From assembly GCA_037976565.1 (NCBI GenBank), contig CP137682.1, positions 2,606,867 through 2,670,866 on the forward strand: a stretch of 64,000 nucleotides of DNA, written 5' to 3'. Position numbers and translations under genes: made by a program. The stretch is from Mesocentrotus franciscanus. Lineage: Eukaryota; Echinodermata; Echinoidea; Camarodonta; Strongylocentrotidae. Numbering within the stretch: the first letter of the stretch is position 1; each line of letters opens with the position of its first letter. This document shows positions 23,395 through 36,197 of this stretch, one piece after another. A model generated the notes under the pieces. It searched no databases and was not told the origin of the DNA. It saw only the letters and a program-made list of their open reading frames with translations.

Positions 23395-23695
23395 CGCCCT
23401 TACCCGGTAAAAACACCTTCTTATAATATCATCCCCTTTCTTTCTTTTCCCTTCTCATTATTCTCCTTTTCCCTTTTCTCTCCTCCGTCTTTCCCTTTCC
23501 TCTTTTTCCGCCTGTTCTCTCCTCTCTCTTCCCCTTTCCTCCTCCCTTTCTCCTCTCCCTTTTCTTTCCTCTCTCTTTTCTTCTTCTTTCTCTCTTCCCT
23601 TTAAAAGTCTTTTTCCTTTTTCTTTCCTTTTTTCTCCTCTCTTTCTTTTTTTTTTACCTGGGGGTGCCTCTGTGCCCCCCTGGATCGGCCACTTT
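23395..23695. repeat. polypyrimidine tract (copy 1)
   Basis: About 250 bp of almost pure C/T on the plus strand (23415-23655), bounded by ACCCGGTAAAAACACC and GGATCGGCCAC. It has triplex (H-DNA) potential. The open frames encoding Arg/Glu/Lys-only proteins on the minus strand are artefacts of this tract. Confidence 0.8.
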
Positions 23696-24182
23696 GAATG
23701 ATACATGTATATCGCTGGGTGTGACCGATGCTGTTATTCATGCTTGCCCATCATGACAAGGATAAGCCAAATGATAGATAATGTTGGTGACTAATAAATC
23801 ATATTTTTAGAATCATCGAATGAGAGGAGCTTCAAACTAAGCATTAACAAATTTAACGCAACAAAACTATTTCTCGATTTCAGCCTAACTCGTGAAATTA
23901 CGAGTAAAAACGTTAATATGTACTGACAATATTAACCATTGGGTCAAAAATGCATTCGTAGCTACTAGCTACTGTCATTGTCGTAGGGTCCAGGGGCAGA
24001 TCTAGCTTTTGCCAAAGGGGGATGTGGATTGTTTTGCTAATTTGAACCCACCGGCCCGTAAGTGATGTTTTCCGTGCATCTACTAACACAATGGAGACCA
24101 TAAAAAGCAGTGCATGATAACGTCTTTTTAAATCAAGTAACAGTCTAATACACAGTTATATCCAGAGTTATCATGCGTTTGG

Positions 24183-24245
24183 TTAGGCCATATAAAAAAA
24201 TATTCATGTTTAGCGTCCCCGCCCGCTTCCTTTTTGGGGGCCGCC

Positions 24246-24286
<41 letters not shown>

Positions 24287-24480
24287 TTAATGAAAAAACA
24301 AAATGGTCTTTTTCTGCATTAAAAAAAATAAAATAAATGCTGGCGGCCATCTTGAAAAATAGCCCGACTGGCTGGAGGAAAATGTACGGAGCGGCCATTT
24401 TGAAAGAAAGAAAAAGGGCCTCCTCCTTCCTATTTTTCAAAAGGCAGGACGCTAAACATGTTGTTTTTTAAATGGCCTTA
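24183..24480. mobile_element. MITE containing poly(T), copy 1
   Basis: The left arm (TTAGGCCATAT ... CATGTTTAGCGTCC) is complementary to the right arm (GGACGCTAAACATG ... AATGGCCTTA). The interior contains a long poly(T) and GCGGCCAT motifs. It abuts the zinc-finger remnant at its right end. The second copy is at 30809-31126. Confidence 0.65.
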
Positions 24481-24550
24481 AGTTACCAGATGAGTTGAAT
24501 ATCTTCTCACAATATTTGCACTTGAAAGGTTTCTCTCCAGTGTGCGTTCT
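24476..24550 (-). pseudogene. C2H2 zinc-finger remnant, copy 1
   Basis: Read on the minus strand, 25 codons give [20 protein letters not shown] then SGNLR. This is the conserved C2H2 inter-finger linker (HTGEKPF), the Cys pair of the next finger (CKYC) and the F...SGNL helix start. The frame runs directly into the end of the adjacent MITE and loses the His pair. It could be an exon fragment of a poly-zinc-finger gene truncated by the insertion, or a captured fragment carried by the repeat. No other finger was recognised beside it. Confidence 0.65.
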
Positions 24551-25540
24551 TTTTTGGGCGGCTCAAGGGGGAAGGGGGAGTTTTCAGGTAATGCAAACTT
24601 TTGGGAAATTTTGAAAATTGGATTGATAGTATTTCTTTAAAATGTTGATATATTTGGATGCCCCTGTAGATGTATTATAAGCACTAAAAAAATTAGCCCC
24701 AAAACACTTCTGCTTTCGAGAAAATCGAATGATCAAAATTTACCGGTGCTCCCGGTAATTTCAAATATTTCAAATAGCGCCTAAGGCCATTTCATGGTAG
24801 CTGCGACCATGAAAATCTCAGAATATGCAGTTCTGATATATAATTTCCAAACGAGAATAGCAAATCGGTCGATTGTAGCCAAGAAACATTGTTTTAAAGC
24901 TAAAGTAATATCAGTCTTGAGAGGGAGCTATACAGCATGAAAAGTTTATTATTTACAATTTCATCACTTTAGACTCGATTTCAACCGCGACAACGATCAT
25001 TGAACATTGTAAAATCGCATATGCTTCAAATATGTTCATTTGGACCAAATTCATGACCCCATACCAAAACTTTGTATTTCCTTTAAGCCCCCTAACCCCC
25101 CACCCCGTAGATCCGCCCTGGGGTCCATATTCAAAACGGGGCGGGGAACGGGCATCTATAAACACATAGCGTATACTATTTTATTTTGTGCTTGCCTGAC
25201 AAAGGAAAGGTAATCGTCATAATTATTATGATCAACTCGCTCTCCCATGATCAATTGTGCGGGATGGTGTGGGGTGAAATAGCGCCATCATTATTGCCTG
25301 TCGAAAATCATCCAGCCATCTATGAACAATCACCGCCAATACGAACACCATCATGCACCATTCACCATTTCATGCTCTGTATTAAACATCCAGTCCTTCC
25401 AGCTGCAAGTGGTTTTTAACATGTCTTTGAAAATGAATGAACCAGTCAATCACAGCAAGAAGACATTCTCTATATTTATACGTGACATGATTAGGTGTGA
25501 AGTATCGAGTCAACAATCATTACAGCTTCCTGTCACATGT

Positions 25541-25614
25541 GATTGATTAGACTTATGAAAACAATCAAATGTTAAAAACAAGTGATTTGATTGTTTTCAT
25601 TAGGCTAATCAATC
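25541..25614. other. hairpin with about 30-bp arms (copy 1)
   Basis: GATTGATTAGACTTATGAAA then ACAATCAAA pairs with TTTGATTGTTTTCATTAGGC then TAATCAATC around a short spacer. Possibly a very small foldback element. The second copy is at 32190-32263. Confidence 0.7.
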
Positions 25615-27599
25615 AATTATATAGCTCTTTATTACTGTAATTTTTTATCCTGCCATTAAATGTTGAAGAGACATCCACTTTATGTTTACATGATTTTTGT
25701 TTGTTCATTGAGTTCAACATTGATGGTCATTTATACGGGATGAGAAGGTTTACTTTGACTCTCCATAAACCAGTGGACTAAGTATAATCGTTTAAACCTA
25801 GACCAAAATTAGTGTATTATTTTATGAATATATCGTCCATCAAAAAGCTATATAATTTTATTTGTATATCAATGAAAATCCACACCTCGAAAATAAATTT
25901 TAACAACTTCATAGGCCTATTGTACAAAATAACTCAAATCCGGTTATATAATTTATTGGCATTTTTTTACACCATCATGAGTTTTCAGGTTTCCTGACCC
26001 CCATAATACATATAACAAAGTCTGGATGGATTTGTCGACCAGAAAACCCTACGTATTGACACAAAAATGACATCTCTAGCATGGATGTTTCCTAGTTTCA
26101 GGTTCCGGCAGCCATCCTGAATTGCAAAATGGCGGCCATCTTAGATACAATATCGAATATATGGCTACTCTAATCCTTTACAATTTTCTAAATTGTTAAT
26201 AATTATGAACTTCCGGGGGGCTCTGCCTATTAGACCCCGGCAAAGGCTGTGCCACTGGACACCATCCGTAAAGAGAGGAGTGGTTCTCAAGACAACATTC
26301 TGTTTGATAAAATTGTCCTGAGGAGAGAGTGTGTGTTTTATGTAGCTTAGGCTCCTATAAGAACCTTAGAATTCAGTAGGCAAGCTTTCGTCCACTCCTG
26401 TCACTTCAAGTCCTGTGCACTTGTGAATACATGTATTTACACAATTTCTAGCTGTCTGCTCCTCGAGATCACTGGAACGACGGAAGGTAACAATGAATAG
26501 CAAGAGTCCCTAGGCAGTGAAGAAACAATCCCTTTTATCCAGATGGATAGGAAATCGCACCCCAAAGAATAGGTATAGGTATTCTGAAAAACGAGACGTC
26601 ACGGTATTCCTGTCTTTTGATGTACAATAAATCTAACGAAACTGTACAAGAGATATATAAATGAAGATTTCTTGGCATGATGTCTTGGGCCTAGCCATTT
26701 TCTTGAAAATGTGACGTACAAGGCAAAGCTGTACATGTATCACGCCTCAAGCTTTAATTGGAAAGACTTTTTACTCATTTATATTCAACAATTCTAAAAT
26801 ATAACAGTTTGCAAATCTTTTTCATTTATGCGGAACCTTCATCCCAGAACAGCACAAACTTATTTATGCAATTTGCGTTCTGGCAATTGGAGTACAAATG
26901 ATAATAGCAGGGCTTCATCGCCACACACATCTGGGAAAGAAGCATCCATACATTTGAATACATTTACTTCCAACTTCGCATAGTACGTCACGTTGTCAGT
27001 ATTAAGGGCATGTTCTGCACGCTACTGCTGAATGAGGTGGAATGTTCAATCTGAGGGCTCTTTTCTGCTCTTTAAAAGGATTAGTCCTACACTGAATGTG
27101 GACTCTGGATATTCATTCATTGCAATGACGACTTTGATCGTCAATGTCTCGTTTCCGTTCGCGTTCTGAATTCTTCTTCTTCTTCTTCTTCTTGTGCATG
27201 TACGCAGACTACGCAAATCTGTATGATTTTATTTCTATTAATACATCCTTTTCATTTTATGAACTTAGTGATGATTGTATTTGTTCAAAGATTTGTTATG
27301 TCTCATTGCTTTAACACTTAAACTTTTTTCTTTTCTTTTAGAAATGTAAAAAGTTACATTATACTGTATTATTATTTTTGTATAATATGTTAATACAAAG
27401 CAAACAAGTTTTACATTCATTTATATTGACAAAAAAAATCTTGCCAAAGAATGGAACTAGGCTCGATTAGCACTTGTGCTAACTTCTAGTTCCCATTAAC
27501 AACTTCACCTTAATATTAGTAATACACATATTTACGTGTATATCTTTTGTACATTTAATAGTATGCAGATCTATGTTTAATTTTCGTTTTAAAACCAAT

Positions 27600-27720
27600 A
27601 CTGTTCAATAAACATTACTCTTCTGTTATGTATACATGCATTAGTATTGTTCTTTGCATTGAATGATTGTTCATAAGTCATAATTGTGATGTGTTGTTGT
27701 TAATAAATTCAAATTCAAAC
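27600..27720 (+). repeat. possible retroelement 3' tail
   Basis: Ends in GTTGTTGTTAATAAATTC followed by AAATTC repeats, a form seen at LINE or SINE 3' ends. The second copy lies near 34251-34371. No upstream coding part is recognised. Confidence 0.3.
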
Positions 27721-28471
27721 TTTAAATTCTTCTTCTTCCCTAAAATCCTATTCGTTTTGCACGCAGTGCTTGGTAGCCCTATCTAGGTTCCTTTCTCCAG
27801 CCCGATTCCTTTCTAATTTCGTAGGCGTAATCTCTGACATCCAATCTAGGTCATCTAAATTTTTTTCCCGAAATCATTCATGCATGACCGTGTAGTCGCC
27901 ATTTTGTCCGTTTCTGGTCCGTCTTTCTTCCTTCGAATCTCCACTATCCTAGATCCTACAGACTTCTAACAAATTCCTCTAGAGAAATTCTTTCATCTGC
28001 AACGTATAACCTGCCCTTTAAAATGCCATTTTCATACTCGAAATTCAAATCCGAAACCGAAATCGTTAAAATTCTTGAAAAATTGACCCCTAAAATCTCA
28101 AATTGCCATAACTCTGTCATACTTTTATCTCCGTTTTGTCTCAAATTCTCACAGTATGTTGATCTGATCAGAACACACACCCCAGCCAAATTTCACGCTC
28201 CAATGGTTAAACATGATATAAATAGCGTCCTCTAAAGTTCTGAAAATGGATTTCTTTCTGCTGCCGTAGCTCGTACGTGTCTGGCCAACCCCTACCTTTT
28301 GGATTTAGATACTCAAAATATGCTCTTTCCAGCAAATAACTATCCTTGATGTTACAGAATTCTAACAAATTAATCTAGATAGTCTAAGAGATGTTCTTTC
28401 ATGCGACGTGTAACCTGCCTCCCGGCGGGCCTGCCCTTCAAAATGCCATGTTCATATACTCTAAATTGAAA

Positions 28472-28971
28472 NNNNNNNNNNNNNNNNNNNNNNNNNNNNN
28501 NNNNNNNNNNNNNNNNNNNNNNNNNNNNNNNNNNNNNNNNNNNNNNNNNNNNNNNNNNNNNNNNNNNNNNNNNNNNNNNNNNNNNNNNNNNNNNNNNNNN
28601 NNNNNNNNNNNNNNNNNNNNNNNNNNNNNNNNNNNNNNNNNNNNNNNNNNNNNNNNNNNNNNNNNNNNNNNNNNNNNNNNNNNNNNNNNNNNNNNNNNNN
28701 NNNNNNNNNNNNNNNNNNNNNNNNNNNNNNNNNNNNNNNNNNNNNNNNNNNNNNNNNNNNNNNNNNNNNNNNNNNNNNNNNNNNNNNNNNNNNNNNNNNN
28801 NNNNNNNNNNNNNNNNNNNNNNNNNNNNNNNNNNNNNNNNNNNNNNNNNNNNNNNNNNNNNNNNNNNNNNNNNNNNNNNNNNNNNNNNNNNNNNNNNNNN
28901 NNNNNNNNNNNNNNNNNNNNNNNNNNNNNNNNNNNNNNNNNNNNNNNNNNNNNNNNNNNNNNNNNNNNNNN
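28472..28971. other. assembly gap of 500 N
   Basis: Exactly 500 undetermined bases, a conventional placeholder length. Open frames reported through it are meaningless. Confidence 0.99.
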
Positions 28972-29258
28972 CCCTCCCTAGAAAAACCAGGTAAAAACAC
29001 CCTTTTTTGTAAAAAAAAAAGATGAAGATGGGCCCCCTCCCCTGGCTCTCAAGGGGGGTGGTGGTTTAAAAAAAATTCAATTGCCGGAGGCAAAAACAAA
29101 AAAATGGGCTCACTATCGCCGCCCCAACCACCCCCTTACGGAGCGCAAAATCGACCGGCACGATTTTCAAGTTTCAATTTTCGGAGCAAAAAAAAAAAAA
29201 AATTTGCTCACAACCCCCAAATATACCAAATCTTTGGTATTAGTCATGTTCGACTTAA

Positions 29259-29984
29259 CCCTAATAAGGCCGGGCTATTTGAGTTCTTAATACGGCCGGG
29301 GGCATTATGGCCCCTAAGATCTCGGCCGTGAAACGGCCGATCGCCGCGAAAATTTGCATGCATGTCAAGTGAAGTGTATAGAATACTATAGCAATTTCAA
29401 TTTTTGAAAAAATTACTCATTTGCATATTTATGGTAAATTATGCAAATAAGGTCAAAAAATTCATATTTTTACCTATAAATCATATATTCTTCATATTTA
29501 AGCTTTCTTTTCCACTACATATATTTGTTAGACCATTTGGAATAATAATACGGAAAATTTTTTTGGAAAGCTAGGTTATTTCTTATGTTATCTCTTGTTT
29601 TGATAATTTCTTATGTATTTCATTGTTTTTTTAACTTATGTATTTCATTGTTTTTGTTGTTTTATTTCATTTCTAACTATAATTTAACTATTTTGACCCC
29701 CAAAACAAACACCTAAACTTTAAACAAGACCAAATAACCAATGTTTTATCTCTTTTTAGGAAAAATGATATTTCCATATGTTTTGTACACAAATCACGAA
29801 AATGAGCGATTTTCGGGCCGACATGTTAAGACAAAAGGTCACGTGACTTTGTAACGGTAGGTCCGATTTTCAAAAAAATTGTTTTAAAAGATGCGCAAGA
29901 CTCGAAAGAATAAAGTCATGAAGCGGCGGGGCGTCATCCGTATGCGTTCCTGAACAATCAGATGGCCCCCCGGCCTTATTAGGG
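29259..29984. mobile_element. piggyBac-like TTAA MITE, copy 2
   Basis: The same element as 22627-23375, with TTAA at 29255-29258 and 29985-29988. It lacks a short GC-rich stretch near the right end that the first copy has (AAAATCGCGAAGGGGCCAT). Same position in the duplicated block, so probably allelic. Confidence 0.85.
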
Positions 29985-30009
29985 TTAAAATTGCATCCCC
30001 CCCGCCCCT

Positions 30010-30285
30010 TACCCGGTAAAAACACCTTCTTATAATATCATCCCCCTTTCTTTCTTTTCCCTTCTCATTATTCTCCTTTTCCCCCTTTTCTCTCCTCCGT
30101 CTTTCCCCCTTTCCTCTTTTTCCGCCTGTTCTCTCCTCTCTCTTCCCCTTTCCTCCTCCCTTTTCTCCTCTCCCCTTTTCTTTCCTCTCTCTTTTCTTCT
30201 TCTTTCTCTCTTCCCCTTTTAAAAAGTCTTTTTCCTCTCCTTTTTCTTTCCCCCTCCTTTTTCTCCTCTTCTTCTTTTTTACCCG
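30010..30285. repeat. polypyrimidine tract (copy 2)
   Basis: Counterpart of 23395-23695 with slightly different run lengths. The minus-strand open frames rich in Lys, Arg, Glu and Gly (for example 29884-30318) derive from it. Confidence 0.8.
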
Positions 30286-30808
30286 GGGAGTGCCCTCCGT
30301 GCCCCCTGGATCGGCCACTTTGAATGATACATGTATATCGCTGGGTGTGACCGATGCTGTTACTCATGCTTGCCCATCATGACAAGGATAAGCCAAATGA
30401 TAGATAATGTTGGTGACTAATAAATCATATTTTTTAGAATCATCGAATGAGAGGAGCTTCAAACTAAGCATTAACAAATTTAACGCAACAAAACTATTTC
30501 TCGATTTCAGCCTAACTCGTGAAATTACGAGTAAAAACGTTAATATGTACTGACAATATTAACCATTGGGTCAAAAATGCATTCGTAGCTACTAGCTACT
30601 GTCATTGTCGTAGGGTCCAGGGGCAGATCTAGCTTTTGCCAAAGGGGATGTGGATTGTTTTGCTAATTTGAACCCACCGGCCCGTAAGTGATGTTTTCCG
30701 TGCATCTACTAACACAATGGAGACCATAAAAAGCAGTGCATGATAACGTCTTTTTAAATCAAGTAACAGTCTAATACACAGTTATATCCAGAGTTATCAT
30801 GCGTTTGG

Positions 30809-31126
30809 TTAGGCCATATAAAAATATTCATGTTTAGCGTCCCCGCCCGCTTCCTTTTTGGGGGCCGCCTGCCCTTTTTTTTTCAAATTTGTTTTCTTAA
30901 TTTTTTTTTTTTTTTTTTAAATCTTAATGAAAAAAACAAAATGGTCTTTTTCTGCATTAAAAAAAAAAAAATAAATGCTGGCGGCCATCTTGAAAAATAG
31001 CCCGACTGGCTGGAGGGAAAATGTACGGAGCGGCCATTTTGAAAGAAAGAAAAAAAAAAGGGCCTCCTCCTTCCTATTTTTCAAAAAGGCAGGACGCTAA
31101 ACATGTTTTTTTTTTTAAATGGCCTT
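30809..31126. mobile_element. MITE containing poly(T), copy 2
   Basis: Counterpart of 24183-24480, with an expanded and interrupted poly(T) (30875-30920). Confidence 0.65.
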
Positions 31127-31197
31127 AAGTTACCAGATGAGTTGAATATCTTCTCACAATATTTGCACTTGAAAGGTTTCTCTCCAGTGTGCGTTCT
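31123..31197 (-). pseudogene. C2H2 zinc-finger remnant, copy 2
   Basis: Identical in sense to 24476-24550: linker HTGEKPF, then CKYC, then SGNL on the minus strand, truncated at the MITE boundary. It adds no new evidence because it lies in the duplicated block. Confidence 0.65.
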
Positions 31198-34100
31198 TTT
31201 TTGGGCGGCTCAAGGGGGAAGGGGGAGTTTTCAGGTAATGCAAACTTTTGGAAATTTTGAAAATTGGATTGATAGTATTTCTTTAAAATGTTGATATATT
31301 TGGATGCCCCTGTAGATGTATTATAAGCACTAAAAAATTAGCCCCAAAACACTTCTGCTTTCGAGAAAATCGAATGATCAAAATTTACCGGTGCTCCCGG
31401 TAATTTCAAATATTTCAAATAGCGCCTAAGGCCATTTCATGGTAGCTGCGACCATGAAAATCTCAGAATATGCAGTTCTGATATATAATTTCCAAACGAG
31501 AATAGCAAATCGGTCGATTGTAGCCAAGAAACATTGTTTTAAAGCTAAAGTAATATCAGTCTTGAGAGGGAGCTATACAGCATGAAAAGTTTATTATTTA
31601 CAATTTCATCACTTTAGACTCGATTTCAACCGCGACAACGATCATTGAACATTGTAAAATCGCATATGCTTCAAATATGTTCATTTGGACCAAATTCATG
31701 ACCCCATACCAAAACTTTGTATTTCCTTTAAGCCCCTAACCCCCCACCCCCGTAGATCCGCCCCTGGGGTCCATATTCAAAACGGGGGCGGGGAACGGGG
31801 CATCTATAAACACATAGCGTATACTATTTTATTTTGTGCTTGCCTGACAAAGGAAAGGTAATCGTCATAATTATTATGATCAACTCGCTCTCCCATGATC
31901 AATTGTGCGGGATGGTGTGGGGTGAAATAGCGCCATCATTATTGCCTGTCGAAAATCATCCAGCCATCTATGAACAATCACCGCCAATACGAACACCATC
32001 ATGCACCATTCACCATTTCATGCTCTGTATTAAACATCCAGTCCTTCCAGCTGCAAGTGGTTTTTAACATGTCTTTGATAAATGAATGAACCAGTCAATC
32101 ACAGCAAGAAGACATTCTCTATATTTATACGTGACATGATTAGGTGTGAAGTATCGAGTCAACAATCATTACAGCTTCCTGTCACATGTGATTGATTAGA
32201 CTTATGAAAACAATCAAATGTTAAAAACAAGTGATTTGATTGTTTTCATTAGGCTAATCAATCAATTATATAGCTCTTTATTACTGTAATTTTTATCCTG
32301 CCACTAAATGTTGAAGAGACATCCACTTTATGTTTACATGATTTTTGTTTGTTCATTGAGTTCAACATTGATGGTCATTTATACGGGATGAGAAGGTTTA
32401 CTTTGACTCTCCATAAACCAGTGGACTAAGTATAATCGTTTAAACCTAGACCAAAATTAGTGTATTATTTTATGAATATATCGTCCATCAAAAAGCTATA
32501 TAATTTTATTTGTATATCAATGAAAATCCACACCTCGAAAATAAATTTTAACAACTTCATAGGCCTATTGTACAAAATAACTCAAATCCGGTTATATAAT
32601 TTATTGGCATTTTTTTACACCATCATGAGTTTTCAGGTTTCCTGACCCCCATAATACATATAACAAAGTCTGGATGGATTTGTCGACCAGAAAACCCTAC
32701 GTATTGACACAAAAATGACATCTCTAGCATGGATGTTTCCTAGTTTCAGGTTCCGGCAGCCATCCTGAATTGCAAAATGGCGGCCATCTTAGATACAATA
32801 TCGAATATATGGCTACTCTAATCCTTTACAATTTTCTGAATTGTTAATAATTATGAACTTCCGGGGGGCTCTGCCTATTAGACCCCCCGGCAAAGGCTGT
32901 GCCACTGGACACCATCCGTAAAGAGAGGAGTGGTTCTCAAGACAACATTCTGTTTGATAAAATTGTCCTGAGGAGAGAGTGTGTGTTTTATGTAGCTTAG
33001 GCTCCTATAAGAACCTTAGAATTCAGTAGGCAAGCTTTCGTCCACTCCTGTCACTTCAAGTCCTGTGCACTTGTGAATACATGTATTTACACAATTTCTA
33101 GCTGTCTGCTGCCTCGAGATCACTGGAACGACGGAAGGTAACAATGAATAGCAAGAGTCCCTAGGCAGTGAAGAAACAATCCCTTTTATCCAGATGGATA
33201 GGAAATCGCACCCCAAAGAATAGGTATAGGTATTCTGAAAAACGAGACGTCACGGTATTCCTGTCTTTTGATGTACAATAAATCTAACGAAACTGTACAA
33301 GAGATATATAAATGAAGATTTCTTGGCATGATGTCTTGGGCCTAGCCATTTTCTTGAAAATGTGACGTACAAGGCAAAGCTGTACATGTATCACGCCTCA
33401 AGCTTTACTTGGAAAGACTTTTACTCATTTATATTCAACAATTCTAAAATATAACAGTTTGCAAATCTTTTTCATTTATGCGGAACCTTCATCCCAGAAC
33501 AGCACAAACTTATTTATGCAATTTGCGTTCTGGCAATTGGAGTACAAATGATAATAGCAGGGCTTCATCGCCACACACATCTGGGAAAGAAGCATCCATA
33601 CATTTGAATACATTTACTTCCAACTTCGCATAGTACGTCACGTTGTCAGTATTAAGGGCATGTTCTGCACGCTACTGCTGAATGAGGTGGAATGTTCAAT
33701 CTGAGGGCTCTTTTCTGCTCTTTTAAAAGGATTAGTCCTACACTGAATGTGGACTCTGGATATTCATTCATTGCAATGACGACTTTGATCGTCAATGTCT
33801 CGTTTCCGTTCGCGTTCTGAATTCTTCTTCTTCTTCTTCTTCTTGTGCATGTACGCAGACTACGCAAATCTGTATGATTTTATTTCTATTAATACATCCT
33901 TTTCATTTTATGAACTTAGTGATGATTGTATTTGTTCAAAGATTTGTTATGTCTCATTGCTTTAACACTTAAACTTTTTTCTTTTCTTTTAGAAATGTAA
34001 AAAGTTACATTATACTGTATTATTATTTTTGTATAATATGTTAATACAAAGCAAACAAGTTTTACATTCATTTATATTGACAAAAAAAATCTTGCCAAAG

Positions 34101-34604
34101 AATGGAACTAGGCTCGATTAGCACTTGTGCTAACTTCTAGTTCCCATTAACAACTTCACCTTAATATTAGTAATACACATATTTACGTGTATATCTTTTG
34201 TACATTTAATAGTATGCAGATCTATGTTTAATTTTCGTTTTAAAACCAATACTGTTCAATAAACATTACTCTTCTGTTATGTATACATGCATTAGTATTG
34301 TTCTTTGCATTGAATGATTGTTCATAAGTCATAATTGTGATGTGTTGTTGTTAATAAATTCAAATTCAAACTTTAAATTCTTCTTCTTCCCTAAAATCCT
34401 ATTCGTTTTGCACGCAGTGCTTGGTAGCCCTATCTAGGTTCCTTTCTCCAGCCCGATTCCTTTCTAATTTCGTAGGCGTAATCTCTGACATCCAATCTAG
34501 GTCATCTAAATTTTTTTCCCGAAATCATTCATGCATGACCGTGTAGTCGCCATTTTGTCCGTTTCTGGTCCGTCTTTCTTCCTTCGAATCTCCACTATCC
34601 TAGA

Positions 34605-35450
34605 TCCTACAGACTTCTAACAAATTCCTCTAGAGAAATTCTTTCATCTGCAACGTATAACCTGCCCTTTAAAATGCCATTTTCATACTCGAAATTCAAA
34701 TCCGAAACCGAAATCGTTAAAATTCTTGAAAAATTGACCCCTAAAATCTCAAATTGCCATAACTCTGTCATACTTTTATCTCCGTTTTGTCTCAAATTCT
34801 CACAGTATGTTGATCTGATCAGAACACACACCCCAGCCAAATTTCACGCTCCAATGGTTAAACATGATATAAATAGCGTCCTCTAAAGTTCTGAAAATGG
34901 ATTTCTTTCTGCTGCCGTAGCTCGTACGTGTCTGGCCAACCCCCTACCTTTTTTGGATTTAGATACTTCAAAATATGCTCTTTCCAGCAAATAACTATCC
35001 TTGATGTTACAGAATTCTAACAAATTAATCTAGATAGTCTAAGAGATGTTCTTTCATGCGACGTGTAACCTGCCCTCCCGGCGGGCCTGCCCTTCAAAAT
35101 GCCATGTTCATATACTCTAAATTGAAATCCGAAATCGACTCCGTCAAAAATCGCTAATATTCTTAAAACTGACACCTAAAAATCGAAAATTGCCATAACT
35201 TTCTCATATCAATTTTGTTTTGTTTCAGTTTTTTACAGTATTTTTTATCTCATCATTGCCGAATGCTGAATGCCGAATATCACGCACTAATGGTCATGCA
35301 TGATATAAATAGCGCCCTCTGAAATTTTGAAAATGGCTTACTTTCTGTGGCCGTAGCTACATGGTGCCTGGTCATACCCGTACCCTTTTTTGGTTTTTAG
35401 ATACGACAAGATATGCCCTTTCCAGCCACTAAAAATATACACCCTTCAAC
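34605..35450. repeat. two diverged tandem units of about 415 bp
   Basis: Unit 1 (from about 34610) and unit 2 (from about 35012) share TTCTAACAAATT, TTCTTTCATG/TCTGC..AACCTGCCCT, AAAATGCCAT, CATGATATAAATAGCG, GCCGTAGCT and TTTTAGATAC-type segments, with many substitutions. The first unit is also present at 27955-28360 and part of the second at 51170-51460. They contain no clear gene; the minus-strand ORF at 34607-34840 has no domain that I recognise. Confidence 0.6.
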
Positions 35451-35542
35451 TGACCGACTTTGCAAAAAAATTTCGGGAAAATTCCGAAATAACGTCAATT
35501 TACTCTAAAATCGCGAGCTATATACCTAAGTCAATGAAACTA

Positions 35543-35580
35543 AGCAGACATTTGCATCTATGCATATGACAAATGTCTGC
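35543..35580. other. short inverted repeat
   Basis: GCAGACATTTG and CAAATGTCTGC flank a 16-base centre that contains ATGCATAT. Repeated at 51586-51623 in the other copy. Confidence 0.65.
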
Positions 35581-36197
35581 CAAGTTTGGTAAATATTGAT
35601 GAAGTCATCGCGAAGTTATCACCTAAAATGATGGATTTACTATGCATTACATAACAATACGTTTTAGGCTTGCAGTACATTTTGGCGCAGATGACAACGG
35701 TGTCAGAATGACCGCAATGAAATGTCCTTTCGAATGATACCAAGTACGGTATATGTTCACACAGACAATTTTGAGTTAATCGCGTTTATACGAGGGCCAC
35801 AAAATAAATCAACCTAATCAATACAAGGAAACATTCTAATATATATTTCAAATAAAGTGAAATAGGAAAAAGAAATAAGTAGAAAATACAATCATGACAA
35901 TAGACAATATGTCATAAATTAATGTCTTTAAGTTTACCTTTATTTGCATCTGGCTCGAGTTTTGCTTGGGTATTTGGAACAGGAGGAAATAATATGGACA
36001 AAATGCACTCGTTTCCATGACCGCAGTATCTCTTATTCATTCTAGTTTTAATGTTTTCTGACTGTTTTCAAGACAATATCATGTTTGTCGATCAAAGTTT
36101 TATGTAGCTTGATGTCTCATGGTAATTTTAGGGGAAAGCAATCTAAGCAACGATTTCTGAATTTTAGTGACAATCGTCCGCCATTGCTGCTCTTTAA

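Larger units (their letters stand above)
22142..28471. repeat. duplicated block A, first copy
   Basis: From the shared CATTTTGTCC-type interior out to the gap, this block is collinear and almost identical to 28972-35127, differing mainly in homopolymer lengths and small indels. The outer 22211-22610 segment is not shared. It ends in mid-sequence at the N gap, exactly where the third piece resumes. Most of 24560-28471 holds no gene: several short ORFs recur in both copies simply because the DNA is duplicated. Confidence 0.9.
28972..35127. repeat. duplicated block A, second copy
   Basis: Collinear with 22142-28471 apart from a non-shared segment at about 29038-29225 and homopolymer-length changes. 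Unlike the first copy it continues past the break (35127/35128) without a gap. It carries second copies of the TTAA MITE, polypyrimidine tract, dispersed repeat, MITE, zinc-finger remnant and hairpin. Confidence 0.9.

Noticed and set aside
23458..23706. Lys/Arg/Glu-rich ORF on the minus strand (also 29884-30367)
   Set aside because: A translation of the polypurine strand of a polypyrimidine tract.
28391..29000. Open frames across the first N gap
   Set aside because: Composed almost wholly of undetermined residues.
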